Below, piece by piece: positions 41,214 through 49,698 of a DNA stretch of 56,066 bases. The stretch comes from an uncultured Sutterella sp. (GTDB lineage Bacteria > Pseudomonadota > Gammaproteobacteria > Burkholderiales > Burkholderiaceae_F): assembly GCA_900754475.1 (NCBI GenBank), contig CAAECY010000168.1:1-56066 (forward strand). The letters run 5' to 3'. The stretch's first letter is position 1; every line of letters starts with the position of its first letter. The notes below the pieces were generated by a model. That model was not told the DNA's origin. It did not search any database and saw only the letters and a program-made list of their open reading frames with translations. The position numbers were made by a program, and so were the translations under genes.

Positions 41214-41972
41214 TCACGCCGGATTGCCGTCGGAGACCTTCCAGGCAAGGACGGGCCAGCCGCGCTTCAAGCCCTCGGCGCGGATCGTGGGATCGGGATT
41301 CACGAGCGCGCAGCCGCCCGCGTGCAGAGCAAGCGGCAGGTCGTTGCGGCTGTCCGTGAAGAAAAAGACGTCGGCGGGCGTCACGGGCGGAAGCGACCCT
41401 TCGGAGGCGCCCTCGGTGAAGTACCCTTCGCCGTTCTTCTTTTCGAGCCACTCGGCAAGACGCACGATCTTCCCTTCCCGGAAAGAGGGTGTGCCGACGA
41501 CTTCGGCCGTCGGGATGCCGTCTTTCGTGGCAAGGTCGATCCCGATCGCTTCGTGCACGCCGAGTCGCAGCGCAATCGGTCGCACGAGGTAGGCGGCCGT
41601 TGCCGAAATGATCCCGATGTGAAGGCCCGCCGCGCGGGCTTCGGCGATGAGCGCGCGTCCTTCGGGGTAGACGTTCGGGAGGATGCGTTCGGTGATGAAA
41701 CGGTCGATCAGTCGATCGAGCGCCTCGCGCGTGAGGCCTTCGAGAGCGGGCGCCATGTCGCGCAGGAATTCGCGGATGTCGAGCGTGCCCGCCCGGTAGC
41801 GCTCGACCATGGTGCGAGTCGCGTTTCGGTACGCGGGATCCGTCACGGTGCCCGTCTCGTAGAGCCACTCGGTCCAGCATTGGGTCGAGTCGCAGGCGAT
41901 GAGCGTTTCGTCGAGGTCGAAAACGATGGCGCGGGGTTCGGCGCCCGACTGAAGGCGGAAGGGAAAAGCCAT
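41214..41972 (-). CDS. HAD-superfamily phosphatase (subfamily IB, SerB-like)
   Basis: This is a 252-residue cytoplasmic hydrolase. Motif I is VFDLDETLIACDS with the nucleophile and acid/base aspartates, motif II is IIGISATAAYL-like (GIISATAAYL), the lysine is in FREGKIVRL and motif III is FFTDSRNDLP. The four-helix cap of type IB lies between motifs I and II. The ATG at 41972 is preceded by GGAGAA. A strong terminator separates it from phnX upstream, so it is probably transcribed on its own. The substrate is unknown; phosphoserine-like or other small phosphomonoesters are typical. Confidence 0.8.
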   Translation of the reverse strand: MAFPFRLQSGAEPRAIVFDLDETLIACDSTQCWTEWLYETGTVTDPAYRNATRTMVERYRAGTLDIREFLRDMAPALEGLTREALDRLIDRFITERILPNVYPEGRALIAEARAAGLHIGIISATAAYLVRPIALRLGVHEAIGIDLATKDGIPTAEVVGTPSFREGKIVRLAEWLEKKNGEGYFTEGASEGSLPPVTPADVFFFTDSRNDLPLALHAGGCALVNPDPTIRAEGLKRGWPVLAWKVSDGNPA

Positions 41973-42045
41973 GATGCGGTGATTCTCCGAAAAGGTGTGC
42001 GGTGCCGGATCGGGTGTGAAAAGCGTCTCGGGCCGGTCTTTTCCC

Positions 42046-42089
42046 GAAAAACGCAAACGCGCTACGCCCCGAAAAAGGGCGTTGCGCGT
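42046..42089 (-). terminator. Terminator after phnX
   Basis: A 13-position stem with one T-T mismatch (42057-42069 with 42077-42089) is followed on the minus strand by a short spacer and TTTTT. It ends the phosphonate operon. Confidence 0.78.
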
Positions 42090-42128
42090 GGTGTGAAGCG
42101 TACCCCTCGAAGCTCGAGGGGGCGGACT

Positions 42129-42914
42129 TCATCGAACTTCGATCGCTCGAACGAGCGCGGGGAGTTCGGCCAGGTTGTTGACGACGTAGCGCGCGCCCGC
42201 ACGGGCGAAGACCGCGCGGGTCTTTTCGCGGCAGGCTTCGCGCTCTTCTTCGTCGAGCGCGTCCCATTCGCGGCGCGAGAGCCCCATGACGGAGGAGCCT
42301 TCGACGATGCCGACGGGAATGACGCCCGCGGCGAGCGCTTCTTCGATGTCGGAGACGGTGTCGCCCGCCTTGAGAACGCGCGTGACGGACTTGACGCCGA
42401 GCACCTTCATGTTCTTGAAGATCATGAAGGGCCAGGGGCGGCCGTAGCCGCCCGTATCTTCGGCCGTCATGACGGCGTCGGGCGCGTAGCCCGCGGCGCG
42501 CGCCGCGGGTTCGACGACGTCCATCATCGCACGGGTAAAGCCCGTCGTGCTCCCGATCTTGATGCCGAGCGCTCGCAGTTCGGCAACGCACTCGAGAAGC
42601 CCCGGCTTCGGATCGCAGTGGCGGTCGAGAACGGCCATGAGCGCGGGCTCGAACCGTTCGTAGACGGCTTGCGCGTCGGCTTCCGTAGGATCGGCGCCGC
42701 GGACGCTGCGCCAACGGTTCGCCACTTCGGGCATGGCGAGCATCGTGCGGATGTGGTCGATCTTGAGCATCCCCATCGGGGCGCGCGTTTCGTCTTCGGT
42801 CACGTCGACGCCGAACGTGCGGAAGGCTTCCTGAAAGGCGGAAACGGGCGAGAGGCTGCCGAAGTCGACCGTCGTGCCGGCCCAGTCGAAGATGACGCAT
42901 TCAATGCGAGACAT
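42129..42914 (-). CDS. phnX: Phosphonoacetaldehyde hydrolase
   Basis: This 261-residue HAD enzyme breaks the C-P bond of phosphonoacetaldehyde to give acetaldehyde and phosphate. The nucleophile aspartate is in VIFDWAGTTVDFGS, the Schiff-base lysine is in APMGMLKIDHIR, GSTTGFTRAMM is the second HAD motif and KAGDTVSDIEEAL the third. All catalytic residues of the family are visible. It lies 45 bases downstream of phnW on the same strand and is the last gene of the operon before the terminator. Confidence 0.95.
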   Translation of the reverse strand: MSRIECVIFDWAGTTVDFGSLSPVSAFQEAFRTFGVDVTEDETRAPMGMLKIDHIRTMLAMPEVANRWRSVRGADPTEADAQAVYERFEPALMAVLDRHCDPKPGLLECVAELRALGIKIGSTTGFTRAMMDVVEPAARAAGYAPDAVMTAEDTGGYGRPWPFMIFKNMKVLGVKSVTRVLKAGDTVSDIEEALAAGVIPVGIVEGSSVMGLSRREWDALDEEEREACREKTRAVFARAGARYVVNNLAELPALVRAIEVR

Positions 42915-42959
42915 GTGTGATTCCTTGGTGTGTTGTCGGGTTGTGCGTAGCGGCGCTGA

Positions 42960-44069
42960 TCAGGCGCGGCGCGAGGCCGTGTACTTCGAGAAGAGCTCGA
43001 GAATCGCGTCGACGTCCTCGGCGTGAATTTCGCCGATGTTGCCGAGACGGAAGCTCGGGCGTTCGGTGAGCTTCCCGGGGTAGATCACGTAGCCTTCGCT
43101 TTTGAGCGCCTCGTACATGTCGGCGAACGAAAAGTCGTCCGACGGATAGAAGAAGGTCGTGATGATCGGCCCCTGGTGTTCGGGCGTCACGTAGGCCGTG
43201 AAGCCGAGCTTTTCCATCCCTTCGCGAAGACGACGGTTCATTTCGGCGTAGCGCTTCCCGCGGGCGGCAACGCCCCCTTCGGCGTCAAGCTCAAGGAGCG
43301 CCTGATGGAAGGCCGCAACGACGTGCGTGGGCGAGGTGTAGCGCCACTTGCCGCCGTCCTTTTCGAGGGTCGCCCACTGGTCGTAGAGGTCGAGCGAAAG
43401 CGTGCGGGCATTGCCCTTCGAGGCTTCGAGGACGCTCTTTTTCATGATCACGAAGGAAAAGCCCGGGACGCCCTGAATGCACTTGTTGGCCGAGGAAACG
43501 ACGACGTCGAGATCGAGCCCCGGAACGTCGATGTCGACGGCGCCGAAGGAGCTCATCGCGTCGACGATCATCGTGCGACCCGCCGCCTTCACGACGCGGG
43601 CGACCGACGCGATGTCGTTCAGAAGACCCGTCGTCGTTTCGTTGTGCACCATCGACACCATCGTCACTTCGGGGTGCGCGGCCAAGTGGGCTTCGACCGC
43701 GGCGGCGTCGGGCGTTTCGGCCCAGTCGAATTCAAGCGCCGTGTGGGCGACTTTGTGGCGGGCGAGGATTTCGCACATGCGCTTCGAGTAGGCGCCGTTG
43801 ACGAGAACGAGCACGTGGTCGTTCGCGCCGGGAAGCGAACTCAGCACGGATTCGACGCCGAACGTGCCCGAGCCCTGCATGAGGACCGCCGTGTAGTCGT
43901 CGCCCGCGTGCGCGATTTTGAGAAGACGCGCGCGGATGTCCTGCGTCATCGACTTGTAGTCGTCGTCCCAGGTGCAGCGGTCGACGAGCATCGCTTCGCG
44001 CACCGTGAGGGTGGTGGTGAGAGGGCCGGGAGTGAGGAGCTTGTAGGTGTTGGGGTCGCGGTTCGACAT
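42960..44069 (-). CDS. phnW: 2-aminoethylphosphonate:pyruvate aminotransferase
   Basis: This 369-residue PLP enzyme moves the amino group of 2-aminoethylphosphonate to pyruvate, giving phosphonoacetaldehyde and alanine. LLTPGPLTTT opens the protein, the PLP lysine is K196 in SSANKCIQGVPGF, and the aspartate contacting the cofactor is in IVDAMSSFG. Length and motifs match PhnW of the Salmonella pathway. It lies between the binding protein phnS and phnX. The alanine formed might be recycled or exported. Confidence 0.95.
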   Translation of the reverse strand: MSNRDPNTYKLLTPGPLTTTLTVREAMLVDRCTWDDDYKSMTQDIRARLLKIAHAGDDYTAVLMQGSGTFGVESVLSSLPGANDHVLVLVNGAYSKRMCEILARHKVAHTALEFDWAETPDAAAVEAHLAAHPEVTMVSMVHNETTTGLLNDIASVARVVKAAGRTMIVDAMSSFGAVDIDVPGLDLDVVVSSANKCIQGVPGFSFVIMKKSVLEASKGNARTLSLDLYDQWATLEKDGGKWRYTSPTHVVAAFHQALLELDAEGGVAARGKRYAEMNRRLREGMEKLGFTAYVTPEHQGPIITTFFYPSDDFSFADMYEALKSEGYVIYPGKLTERPSFRLGNIGEIHAEDVDAILELFSKYTASRRA

Positions 44070-44172
44070 GGCGGTTGAAAAAGAAGAAAAGCGAACGAAA
44101 AGGAAAAATCGGAAAAGTCTGAAAAAAAGCGGCCCGGCGCGCGTGCGCCGGGCGGCACGGCTCCGTGAGGCG

Positions 44173-45195
44173 TTATTCGCCCTTCACGAGCTTCTGGTGC
44201 TTCTGAAGGAGTTCGACCGTGAGGGGTTCGGAGAAGCTCGCGGGATGCGCGGGCTTGTTGTCGGCCGTCACGGTTTCGCCCTTGTAGAGGGCAACCGGGT
44301 AGTAGGTGAGGAGTTCGGGGCGGCCGAACTTCACGATCGTTTCAACCACCTTGCGGGCGTTGGGATTCGTCTTTTCGCCCTTGTCGACCACGGCCGCGGC
44401 TTCGTAGAGCGTGAAATTCCCTTCCTTCGGGTCGACGTAGTCGACGGGGAGGCCCTTCGCCTTGTCGGCCACGGCCTGATGGCGCAGCCCGAAGCCCACG
44501 GCCACTTCACCCGCGCGGATCTTCTTCAAGGGGGCGGAACCCGACTTTTCAAGGTGCGCGCCCGCGTTCTTTTCGATCTGACGGATGACGGCGGCACCCG
44601 CCTCTTCGCCCTTGGCGGCGATCATCGCCTGGGTCATCAGCCAGGAGGTGGAGGAACCCGTGATGTCGGGCACCGAGATGTGGCCCGCGTAGGCGGGGTC
44701 GGCAAGTTCTTCGATCGAGGTCGGCGCCTTGAGGCCGTCGGCCTTGAGCACTTCGGTGTTCACGAAGAGCGCCCCGCAGTTGCCGAGAATCGGCGCGTAG
44801 TAGTCGGGAACGGGCGAGAGCGTTTCGACGGCAAAGCCCAAGGGCGCGAACATCGACTTCTGCTTCTGGAGCGACTCGAGGTAGTACGTGCTGATCGTGA
44901 CGACGTCGGCTTCGATCGCCTTGCCTTCGGCAACGAGCTTCCCGCCCAATTCCGAGGTGCCGAAGCCCTGCATCAGGTAAGCGCCCTTGAGGCCGTTCTT
45001 GTCGAGGGCGTTTTTCATCGCCTGCTGTGCTTCTTCGTCGGCGTTCGTGTAGATGACGACGGGCGCGGCTTCGGCGGTCTTCGCGGCCGCTTCCGGAGCG
45101 GTCTTCGTCGTGTCGGCGTTGTTGTTGCAGGCGGCAAGGCCCAGAACAACCGAAGCGAGAAGGGTCGTGCGGGCAACCGTGGAAAGCGTGGTCAT
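44173..45195 (-). CDS. phnS: 2-aminoethylphosphonate-binding lipoprotein
   Basis: This is a 340-residue periplasmic binding protein. The signal ends in a lipobox (LGLAAC, cysteine at residue 23), so it is membrane-anchored, unlike many PhnS proteins that are soluble. An Ala/Thr/Lys linker leads to the binding-protein fold (VVIYTNADEEAQQAMKNAL, SVPDITGSSTSWLM). Position between the transporter subunits and phnW/phnX identifies the ligand as 2-aminoethylphosphonate with good likelihood. The Tat-exported binding protein at 344 belongs to the same broad fold. Confidence 0.87.
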   Translation of the reverse strand: MTTLSTVARTTLLASVVLGLAACNNNADTTKTAPEAAAKTAEAAPVVIYTNADEEAQQAMKNALDKNGLKGAYLMQGFGTSELGGKLVAEGKAIEADVVTISTYYLESLQKQKSMFAPLGFAVETLSPVPDYYAPILGNCGALFVNTEVLKADGLKAPTSIEELADPAYAGHISVPDITGSSTSWLMTQAMIAAKGEEAGAAVIRQIEKNAGAHLEKSGSAPLKKIRAGEVAVGFGLRHQAVADKAKGLPVDYVDPKEGNFTLYEAAAVVDKGEKTNPNARKVVETIVKFGRPELLTYYPVALYKGETVTADNKPAHPASFSEPLTVELLQKHQKLVKGE

Positions 45196-45259
45196 GGTGT
45201 GTGGTTCCTTTTGAGGGGAAATGAGGGGTTTTCGAACGACGTGCGTTCGCGGTTTCGGG

Positions 45260-46954
45260 TTAGTGCGAGTGCCGGGCGGAACGTTCGGCCAGACGGTCGA
45301 GGATGAGTTTCGCGACGACGTTCGTGAGGAAAATGAGGAGCGACAGGACGAAGATCGCGTCGAAGCGTTCGTAGTACTGAAGCTCTTTGATTCGGGTCGT
45401 GAGCACCATCGTGCGGGTGCCCGTCAGGAAGACGATCGCCGAGATCGTCACCATCGAATTGATGAAGTACGTTTCGAACATCTGGATGAGCGTCGTTTTC
45501 GCGTTCGGAACGAGAATGCGCAGGACGCTCTTCAACCAGGAGTCGCCCATGAGTTGCGCGGTCGTCTCCCACCGGGCGTTCATCTTCGAGAGCGCCGTCG
45601 TCGACATGAGGTAGGGGGTCGCGAGGAAGTGAACGAGGTTGGCGAGAACGAGAATGGCCAAGGTGTTTTGAAGCGGCGTCCCGCTGAAGGCGAAGAGGTA
45701 GCCGACGCCGAGCACCATGCCGGGCAGAGTCGACGTGAGAATCGCAAAGCCGTCCATCGCCGTGCGGCAGCGGTCCGACAAATCCGAGCGCGCCCGGATC
45801 ATCCCGGCCGTGAACGCAACGAGCGTGCCGATCGCGGCGGAAACGAGCGCGACGCCGATGGAGCGCAGATAAAGGGGCCAGACGTCCCCTTCGAAGAGAA
45901 CGCTCTTCACGTGCTCCAGCGTGAAGACGGGCTTATAGGGCCAGAATTCGACGAAAGGCACGACGAAGATCACCGCGAAGATCGCGAGGAGCACGAACCC
46001 GATCGCGGCGAAGTAGACGAGAACGAGCGCGTCGCGCAGCCGGTTTTCAACGGGCGCCGTGTCGGAAATCTGGTTGTAGCGGAAGTTGAGCCGGTCGGCG
46101 CGCTTCAGAAGCAGCACGGCCGCAGCGGACGGCACCAGCATCGAAATCGCGATCACAGCCCCCGCGCCGAAGTCGGGCACCGCGCCCATCATGGTCGAAT
46201 AGAGCGCCGTGGCGATCACTTCGTATTCGCCCGCAATCGAAACGGGAATGCCGAAGTCGGTGAAGGCGAGGAAGAACGCGAGCACGAACGCCGACACGCA
46301 GGCGCCGAGCGTCGGACGAAGCGCCGTCTGCCAGAAGGTGCGCAGGGGCGAGTCGCCCATGACGCGCGAGACGATCACGAAACGGCGGTCGACGTAGCGA
46401 AAGGCGTTGTAGAGAACGAGAAAGGCGGGCGGGAGCGTATAGACGATGTCCGTGATGAGAAGCCCCCAGAAGCCGTAAATCGAAAAGGGCAACTGGCCCA
46501 CCAACTGGCTCACGAGCCCCATGCGACCGAACGAATAAATGACCGCAAAGCCGTACGTGATCGAGGGAAGAAAGAGAGGCAGAAGGAGCACCACGTGCAT
46601 CAGGCGCTTTACCTTCGGGTGAACGTTCGAAAACGTGAGCCCGTAGGCGGCGAAAAAGGCGATTACCGCAGAGCAGAGGGCCGAGAGGCCCGCGACGAGA
46701 AAGCTGTTCCCGATCATCTCCCGGAAGGACGGTTTCGCAAGGAGCGTCGTCCAGTGCGAGAGCGTGAAGGCGCCGTCCTTCACGACGGACTGCCAGAAGA
46801 CGGTGGCGATCGGGTAAAGAAGAGCGCCCCCGAGCAGAAGAACGATCGCCGCAAAGGCGATGCGGTACTCGATGCGGGCGGCGGGACGTGTGGCGGAACG
46901 GGCGCCCGAACGCGCGGAGCCTGCTCGAAGAATTCCTGCAAAAGCGGTCGACAT
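45260..46954 (-). CDS. Fused two-domain permease of the 2-aminoethylphosphonate transporter
   Basis: This 564-residue membrane protein has two permease modules in one chain: about residues 30-280 and 310-560, each with about six helices. EAA-like loops appear at SRVMGDSPLRTFWQTALRP in the first half and AQLMGDSWLKSVLRILVPN in the second. In the Salmonella system these halves are separate PhnU and PhnV proteins; here they are joined by a short linker containing Arg and Asn. The gene starts 11 bases after phnT and phnS follows 64 bases downstream. Confidence 0.87.
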   Translation of the reverse strand: MSTAFAGILRAGSARSGARSATRPAARIEYRIAFAAIVLLLGGALLYPIATVFWQSVVKDGAFTLSHWTTLLAKPSFREMIGNSFLVAGLSALCSAVIAFFAAYGLTFSNVHPKVKRLMHVVLLLPLFLPSITYGFAVIYSFGRMGLVSQLVGQLPFSIYGFWGLLITDIVYTLPPAFLVLYNAFRYVDRRFVIVSRVMGDSPLRTFWQTALRPTLGACVSAFVLAFFLAFTDFGIPVSIAGEYEVIATALYSTMMGAVPDFGAGAVIAISMLVPSAAAVLLLKRADRLNFRYNQISDTAPVENRLRDALVLVYFAAIGFVLLAIFAVIFVVPFVEFWPYKPVFTLEHVKSVLFEGDVWPLYLRSIGVALVSAAIGTLVAFTAGMIRARSDLSDRCRTAMDGFAILTSTLPGMVLGVGYLFAFSGTPLQNTLAILVLANLVHFLATPYLMSTTALSKMNARWETTAQLMGDSWLKSVLRILVPNAKTTLIQMFETYFINSMVTISAIVFLTGTRTMVLTTRIKELQYYERFDAIFVLSLLIFLTNVVAKLILDRLAERSARHSH

Positions 46955-46964
46955 CGGGCTCTCC

Positions 46965-47765
46965 TCACATCGCTTCGGTGCGCAGCGCGGGCGCCTGGTT
47001 GAGGGCGGGCGTCGTGCGGTGGCTCGTCCCGAAGAGGCGGAAGATGTTGTCGCGCTTGATCGTGAGTTGCGACAGGATGAAGCGGCGGATGAAGTCGTCC
47101 GCGGGGTTCGCCATGATTTCGACGGGCGAAGCGAACTGCGCGATCCGGCCTTCGTTGATGACGAGCACCTTGTCGGAGAGCGTGAGCGCTTCTTCGGGGT
47201 CGTGCGTCACGATGAGGGTCGTGAGTTCGAACTGACGGGCGATCGTTTTGATGCGGTCCTTGATGGACTCCTTGATGAGGCCGTCGAGGGCCGAGAGCGG
47301 TTCGTCGAGAAGCAAGAGGCGCGGCTTCATGACGAGCGTGCGCGCAAGCGCGACGCGCTGCTTCTGACCGCCCGAGAGCGAATCGACGGACTGATCGAGG
47401 TGGCGGCGCAGCCCCAGAAGGTCGATCAACTCGTCCACCTCCTCGGGGCTCGAACGGTCGGGGAAGTTCCTCAAGCCGTACGTGATGTTCTCTCGGGCGT
47501 TGAGGTTCGGAAAGAGCGCGTAGTCCTGAAAGACGATGTTGAAGCCGCGCTTTTCCATCGGCACGTCGGTGAGGTCTTCGCCGTCGTAGACAAGACGCCC
47601 CGACGTGATCTCCGTCAGACCGAGAATGAGATTGAGGAGCGTCGTTTTGCCGCAGCCCGAGGGACCGAGGATCGAGACGATCTCACCCTTGCGGATCGAA
47701 AGATTGACGTCGGCGAGAATCGTGCGGTCGCCATAGCGCTTGGTGATGTTCTGGAGCTCGAGCAT
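46965..47765 (-). CDS. phnT: 2-aminoethylphosphonate transporter ATPase
   Basis: This 266-residue ATPase has Walker A GPSGCGKTT (about residues 36-44), Q-loop FQDYALFPN, signature LSGGQKQRVALARTL, Walker B LLLDEPLSALD and switch histidine VTHDPEEAL. It is much shorter than the ATPase at 3297, with almost no TOBE extension. It is the first gene of the operon, read from a promoter with Pho boxes. One ATPase must serve as a homodimer for the fused permease. Confidence 0.9.
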   Translation of the reverse strand: MLELQNITKRYGDRTILADVNLSIRKGEIVSILGPSGCGKTTLLNLILGLTEITSGRLVYDGEDLTDVPMEKRGFNIVFQDYALFPNLNARENITYGLRNFPDRSSPEEVDELIDLLGLRRHLDQSVDSLSGGQKQRVALARTLVMKPRLLLLDEPLSALDGLIKESIKDRIKTIARQFELTTLIVTHDPEEALTLSDKVLVINEGRIAQFASPVEIMANPADDFIRRFILSQLTIKRDNIFRLFGTSHRTTPALNQAPALRTEAM

Positions 47766-47812
47766 GGGTCGAAAGCGATGCGGTGGTCGAGGGATGTCGT
47801 AAAACAGGGGCC

Positions 47813-47845
47813 ATTATCGGGAGGCCCCGTGACAGAACCGTGACG
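47813..47845 (-). promoter_or_regulatory. Proximal Pho box and -10 of the phn operon
   Basis: On the minus strand CGTCACG (47839-47845) and TGTCACG (47828-47834) are 11 bases apart. GATAAT (47813-47818) follows nine bases after the second half-site, the same geometry as the Pho promoter at 220-274. Confidence 0.75.
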
Positions 47846-47882
47846 GTTCGATCTCGGTTCGGTAATCCTTTCGTTAAGACGT

Positions 47883-47900
47883 CATGACGATTTCATGACG
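47883..47900 (-). promoter_or_regulatory. Distal Pho box of the phn operon
   Basis: Two CGTCATG half-sites on the minus strand start 11 bases apart. The box lies 44 bases (four 11-base steps) upstream of the proximal one, so the two are in helical phase. Confidence 0.7.
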
Positions 47901-48123
47901 GGGCTCGGACGCACTGTTTTTGCCGAGGTCTTCGCGCTCTTGTGTCTCGAAACAAGCGGAAAATCCAAGAAAATCCAAGCGCGATCCTCTACCGAAGTGG
48001 GTGTGCCGGAAAGCCCGCACTGTGCGAAGATTGGGTGGATTGAACCTTTCCGGGGGCTCTCCGTTCGTCACGTTCGCAACGGAGCTTCCGGCGTCCGAAC
48101 GGTTCCTACAGGAGGAATTTGAA
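47901..48123 (+). other. Upstream region of the nitroreductase pair
   Basis: An inverted repeat CTTGT-N8-ACAAG lies near 47940-47957, and AAAATCCAAG is repeated directly at about 47964-47983. A strong AGGAGGAA ribosome site precedes 48124. A repressor or LysR-type operator is possible. No gene is supported. Confidence 0.4.
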
Positions 48124-48765
48124 ATGGACTTTGTTGAACTCGCCCGCTCCCGCTACACGACGAAGCACTACAGCGGGAAAGCGATTCCGCGCGAAACGAT
48201 GGAGAAGCTCTTCGAGGTGCTGCGCCTCGCGCCTTCGTCCGTCAATTCGTAGCCCTGGGTGTACTTCCACGCCCACACGGCCGAGCAGAAGGAAAAGCTC
48301 CTTCCGGCGATTCTCGACTTCAACCGCGAGCGCGTGACGCTCGCGAGCGACGTAATCGTCTTTACGGTCCGCGACGCGTACGACGAAGCGATGTTCAAGC
48401 GCGTGCTTGACAAGGAAATCGCCGACGGTCGCTACGCCGACGAAACGAAGATCGAAGGGCTCGACGCGGGTCGCCGCCACTTCGTCGGCCTCCACTCGGA
48501 GACGCCCGAGTCGCTCCACGCCTGGGAGCAGGCTCAGAGCTACATCGCGATGGGCTTTTTGCTTGCCGCCGCCGAAAGCTACGGCATCGACTCGACCGCG
48601 CTCGAAGGGATCGACTGCGCCGAGCTCGACCGCATTCTCGACACGAAGTCGCAGGGCCTCAAGGCCGTTGCGGCCGTGAGCCTCGGGTACCGTGCCGAAA
48701 ACGACTCGAACGCGACGCGTCCGAAGTCCCGTCTGGCGCTCGCTGAAATCGTTCGCGAGGTGTGA
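48124..48765 (+). pseudogene. NfsB-like nitroreductase interrupted by one in-frame amber codon
   Basis: The frame of 214 codons is intact except for TAG at 48250-48252, codon 43. The sequence reads APSSVNS-stop-PWVYF, whereas relatives read SSxNSQPW, so a conserved Gln codon (CAG) has become TAG by one change. Downstream motifs remain (VDKEIADGRYA-like KEIADGRYA, FLLAAAESYGIDS, NATRPKSRL), so decay is recent or the change is a base-call error. Read-through by a suppressor tRNA would restore a full flavin-dependent nitro/quinone reductase. It is followed three bases later by an intact paralogue. Confidence 0.85.
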
Positions 48766-48768
48766 TCG

Positions 48769-49428
48769 ATGAGCGACGTCGAAAACCTGTTGGCGCGCGT
48801 TCGTTCGCGCTACACGACGAAGCACTACGATCCCTCGCGTCGCATTCCCGACGAGAAGCTCGACGCGCTTCTTGAAGTGCTGCGCCTTGCGCCCTCCTCG
48901 GTCAACATCCAGCCGTGGCACTTCTACGTCGTGCGTTCGCCCGAAGCGAAGGCGCGCCTCATGCCTTCCGTGAAGGACTTCAACGCGGAGCGCGTGCGCG
49001 ACGCCGACTGCGTGATCGTCTTTGCGATCGAAAAGGACCTCACGAACACCGCGTACCTCGACCGCCTGCTCGAAGCGGAAAAGGCGGACGGGCGCTTCGC
49101 TCCGGGGGCGGCCTTCGAAGACATCGACGCGCTTCGACGCGGTGCCGTGCTCGACTACTGCCGTACCGAAGAATCGGGCGAGCGGTGGGCCTCCGAGCAG
49201 GTGCACATCGCGCTCGGCTTTGCGACCTTGGCCGCGGCCGAGCTCGGGATCGACTCGACCATTTTGGGCGGGCTCTTCTTCGATCGATTCGACGAAGACT
49301 TCGGTCTTCGTGCCGAAAAGCGCCGTTCGGTGGTTGCGCTTGCGCTCGGCTACCGTGCCGAAAACGACTCGAACGCCACGCGCCCGAAGAGCCGCTTCCC
49401 GAAGGAAGCGGTCGTGACGATGCTTTGA
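48769..49428 (+). CDS. NfsB-like oxygen-insensitive nitroreductase
   Basis: This 219-residue flavoprotein would reduce nitro groups and quinones with NAD(P)H and FMN. FMN-binding features are RSRYTTKHYD near the start, APSSVNIQPWHFYVV, and the C-terminal NATRPKSRFP. It starts three bases after the pseudogene stop and probably depends on the same promoter. The two copies share start, core and end motifs, so they arose by tandem duplication. Activation of nitro drugs such as metronidazole-type compounds is a known capacity of the family. Confidence 0.87.
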   Translation: MSDVENLLARVRSRYTTKHYDPSRRIPDEKLDALLEVLRLAPSSVNIQPWHFYVVRSPEAKARLMPSVKDFNAERVRDADCVIVFAIEKDLTNTAYLDRLLEAEKADGRFAPGAAFEDIDALRRGAVLDYCRTEESGERWASEQVHIALGFATLAAAELGIDSTILGGLFFDRFDEDFGLRAEKRRSVVALALGYRAENDSNATRPKSRFPKEAVVTML

Positions 49429-49454
49429 GCAAAGTGAGCAGTTGCTTTCTTGAA

Positions 49455-49496
49455 AAACCCCGTTTTCCCAATCTTTCGGAAAACGGGGTTTGTTTT
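49455..49496 (+). terminator. Terminator after the nitroreductases
   Basis: AAACCCCGTTTTCC (49455-49468) pairs perfectly with GGAAAACGGGGTTT (49478-49491) and TTTT follows. Confidence 0.9.
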
Positions 49497-49517
49497 AAAC
49501 CGGATGTCGGGTCTCTG

Positions 49518-49537
49518 CGAAGCGAGTACTCGCTTCG
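49518..49537. repeat. Perfect 20-base palindrome
   Basis: CGAAGCGAGTACTCGCTTCG lies between two terminators in a non-coding stretch. With no spacer at its centre it suits a protein-binding site better than an RNA hairpin. Confidence 0.6.
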
Positions 49538-49554
49538 ATTGGGCGCACCTCGAG

Positions 49555-49598
49555 AAAAAACCTCCGGGAAACGCACCGTAGGTGCGTCTTCCGGAGGT
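49555..49598 (-). terminator. Terminator of the porin transcript
   Basis: On the minus strand ACCTCCGG pairs with CCGGAGGT around an inner CGCACC/GGTGCG stem, followed by six Ts. A further near-palindrome (CGAAAGGG...CCTTTCG) lies at about 49638-49666. Confidence 0.8.
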
Positions 49599-49698
49599 CG
49601 GACGGAATCGCTGCCGACACCCTCACCGAAGGTCGACGATCGAAAGGGACCCGAATTCGGGCCCTTTCGTCGTTTCGGGACGGGTGTCGTCCTTACGA

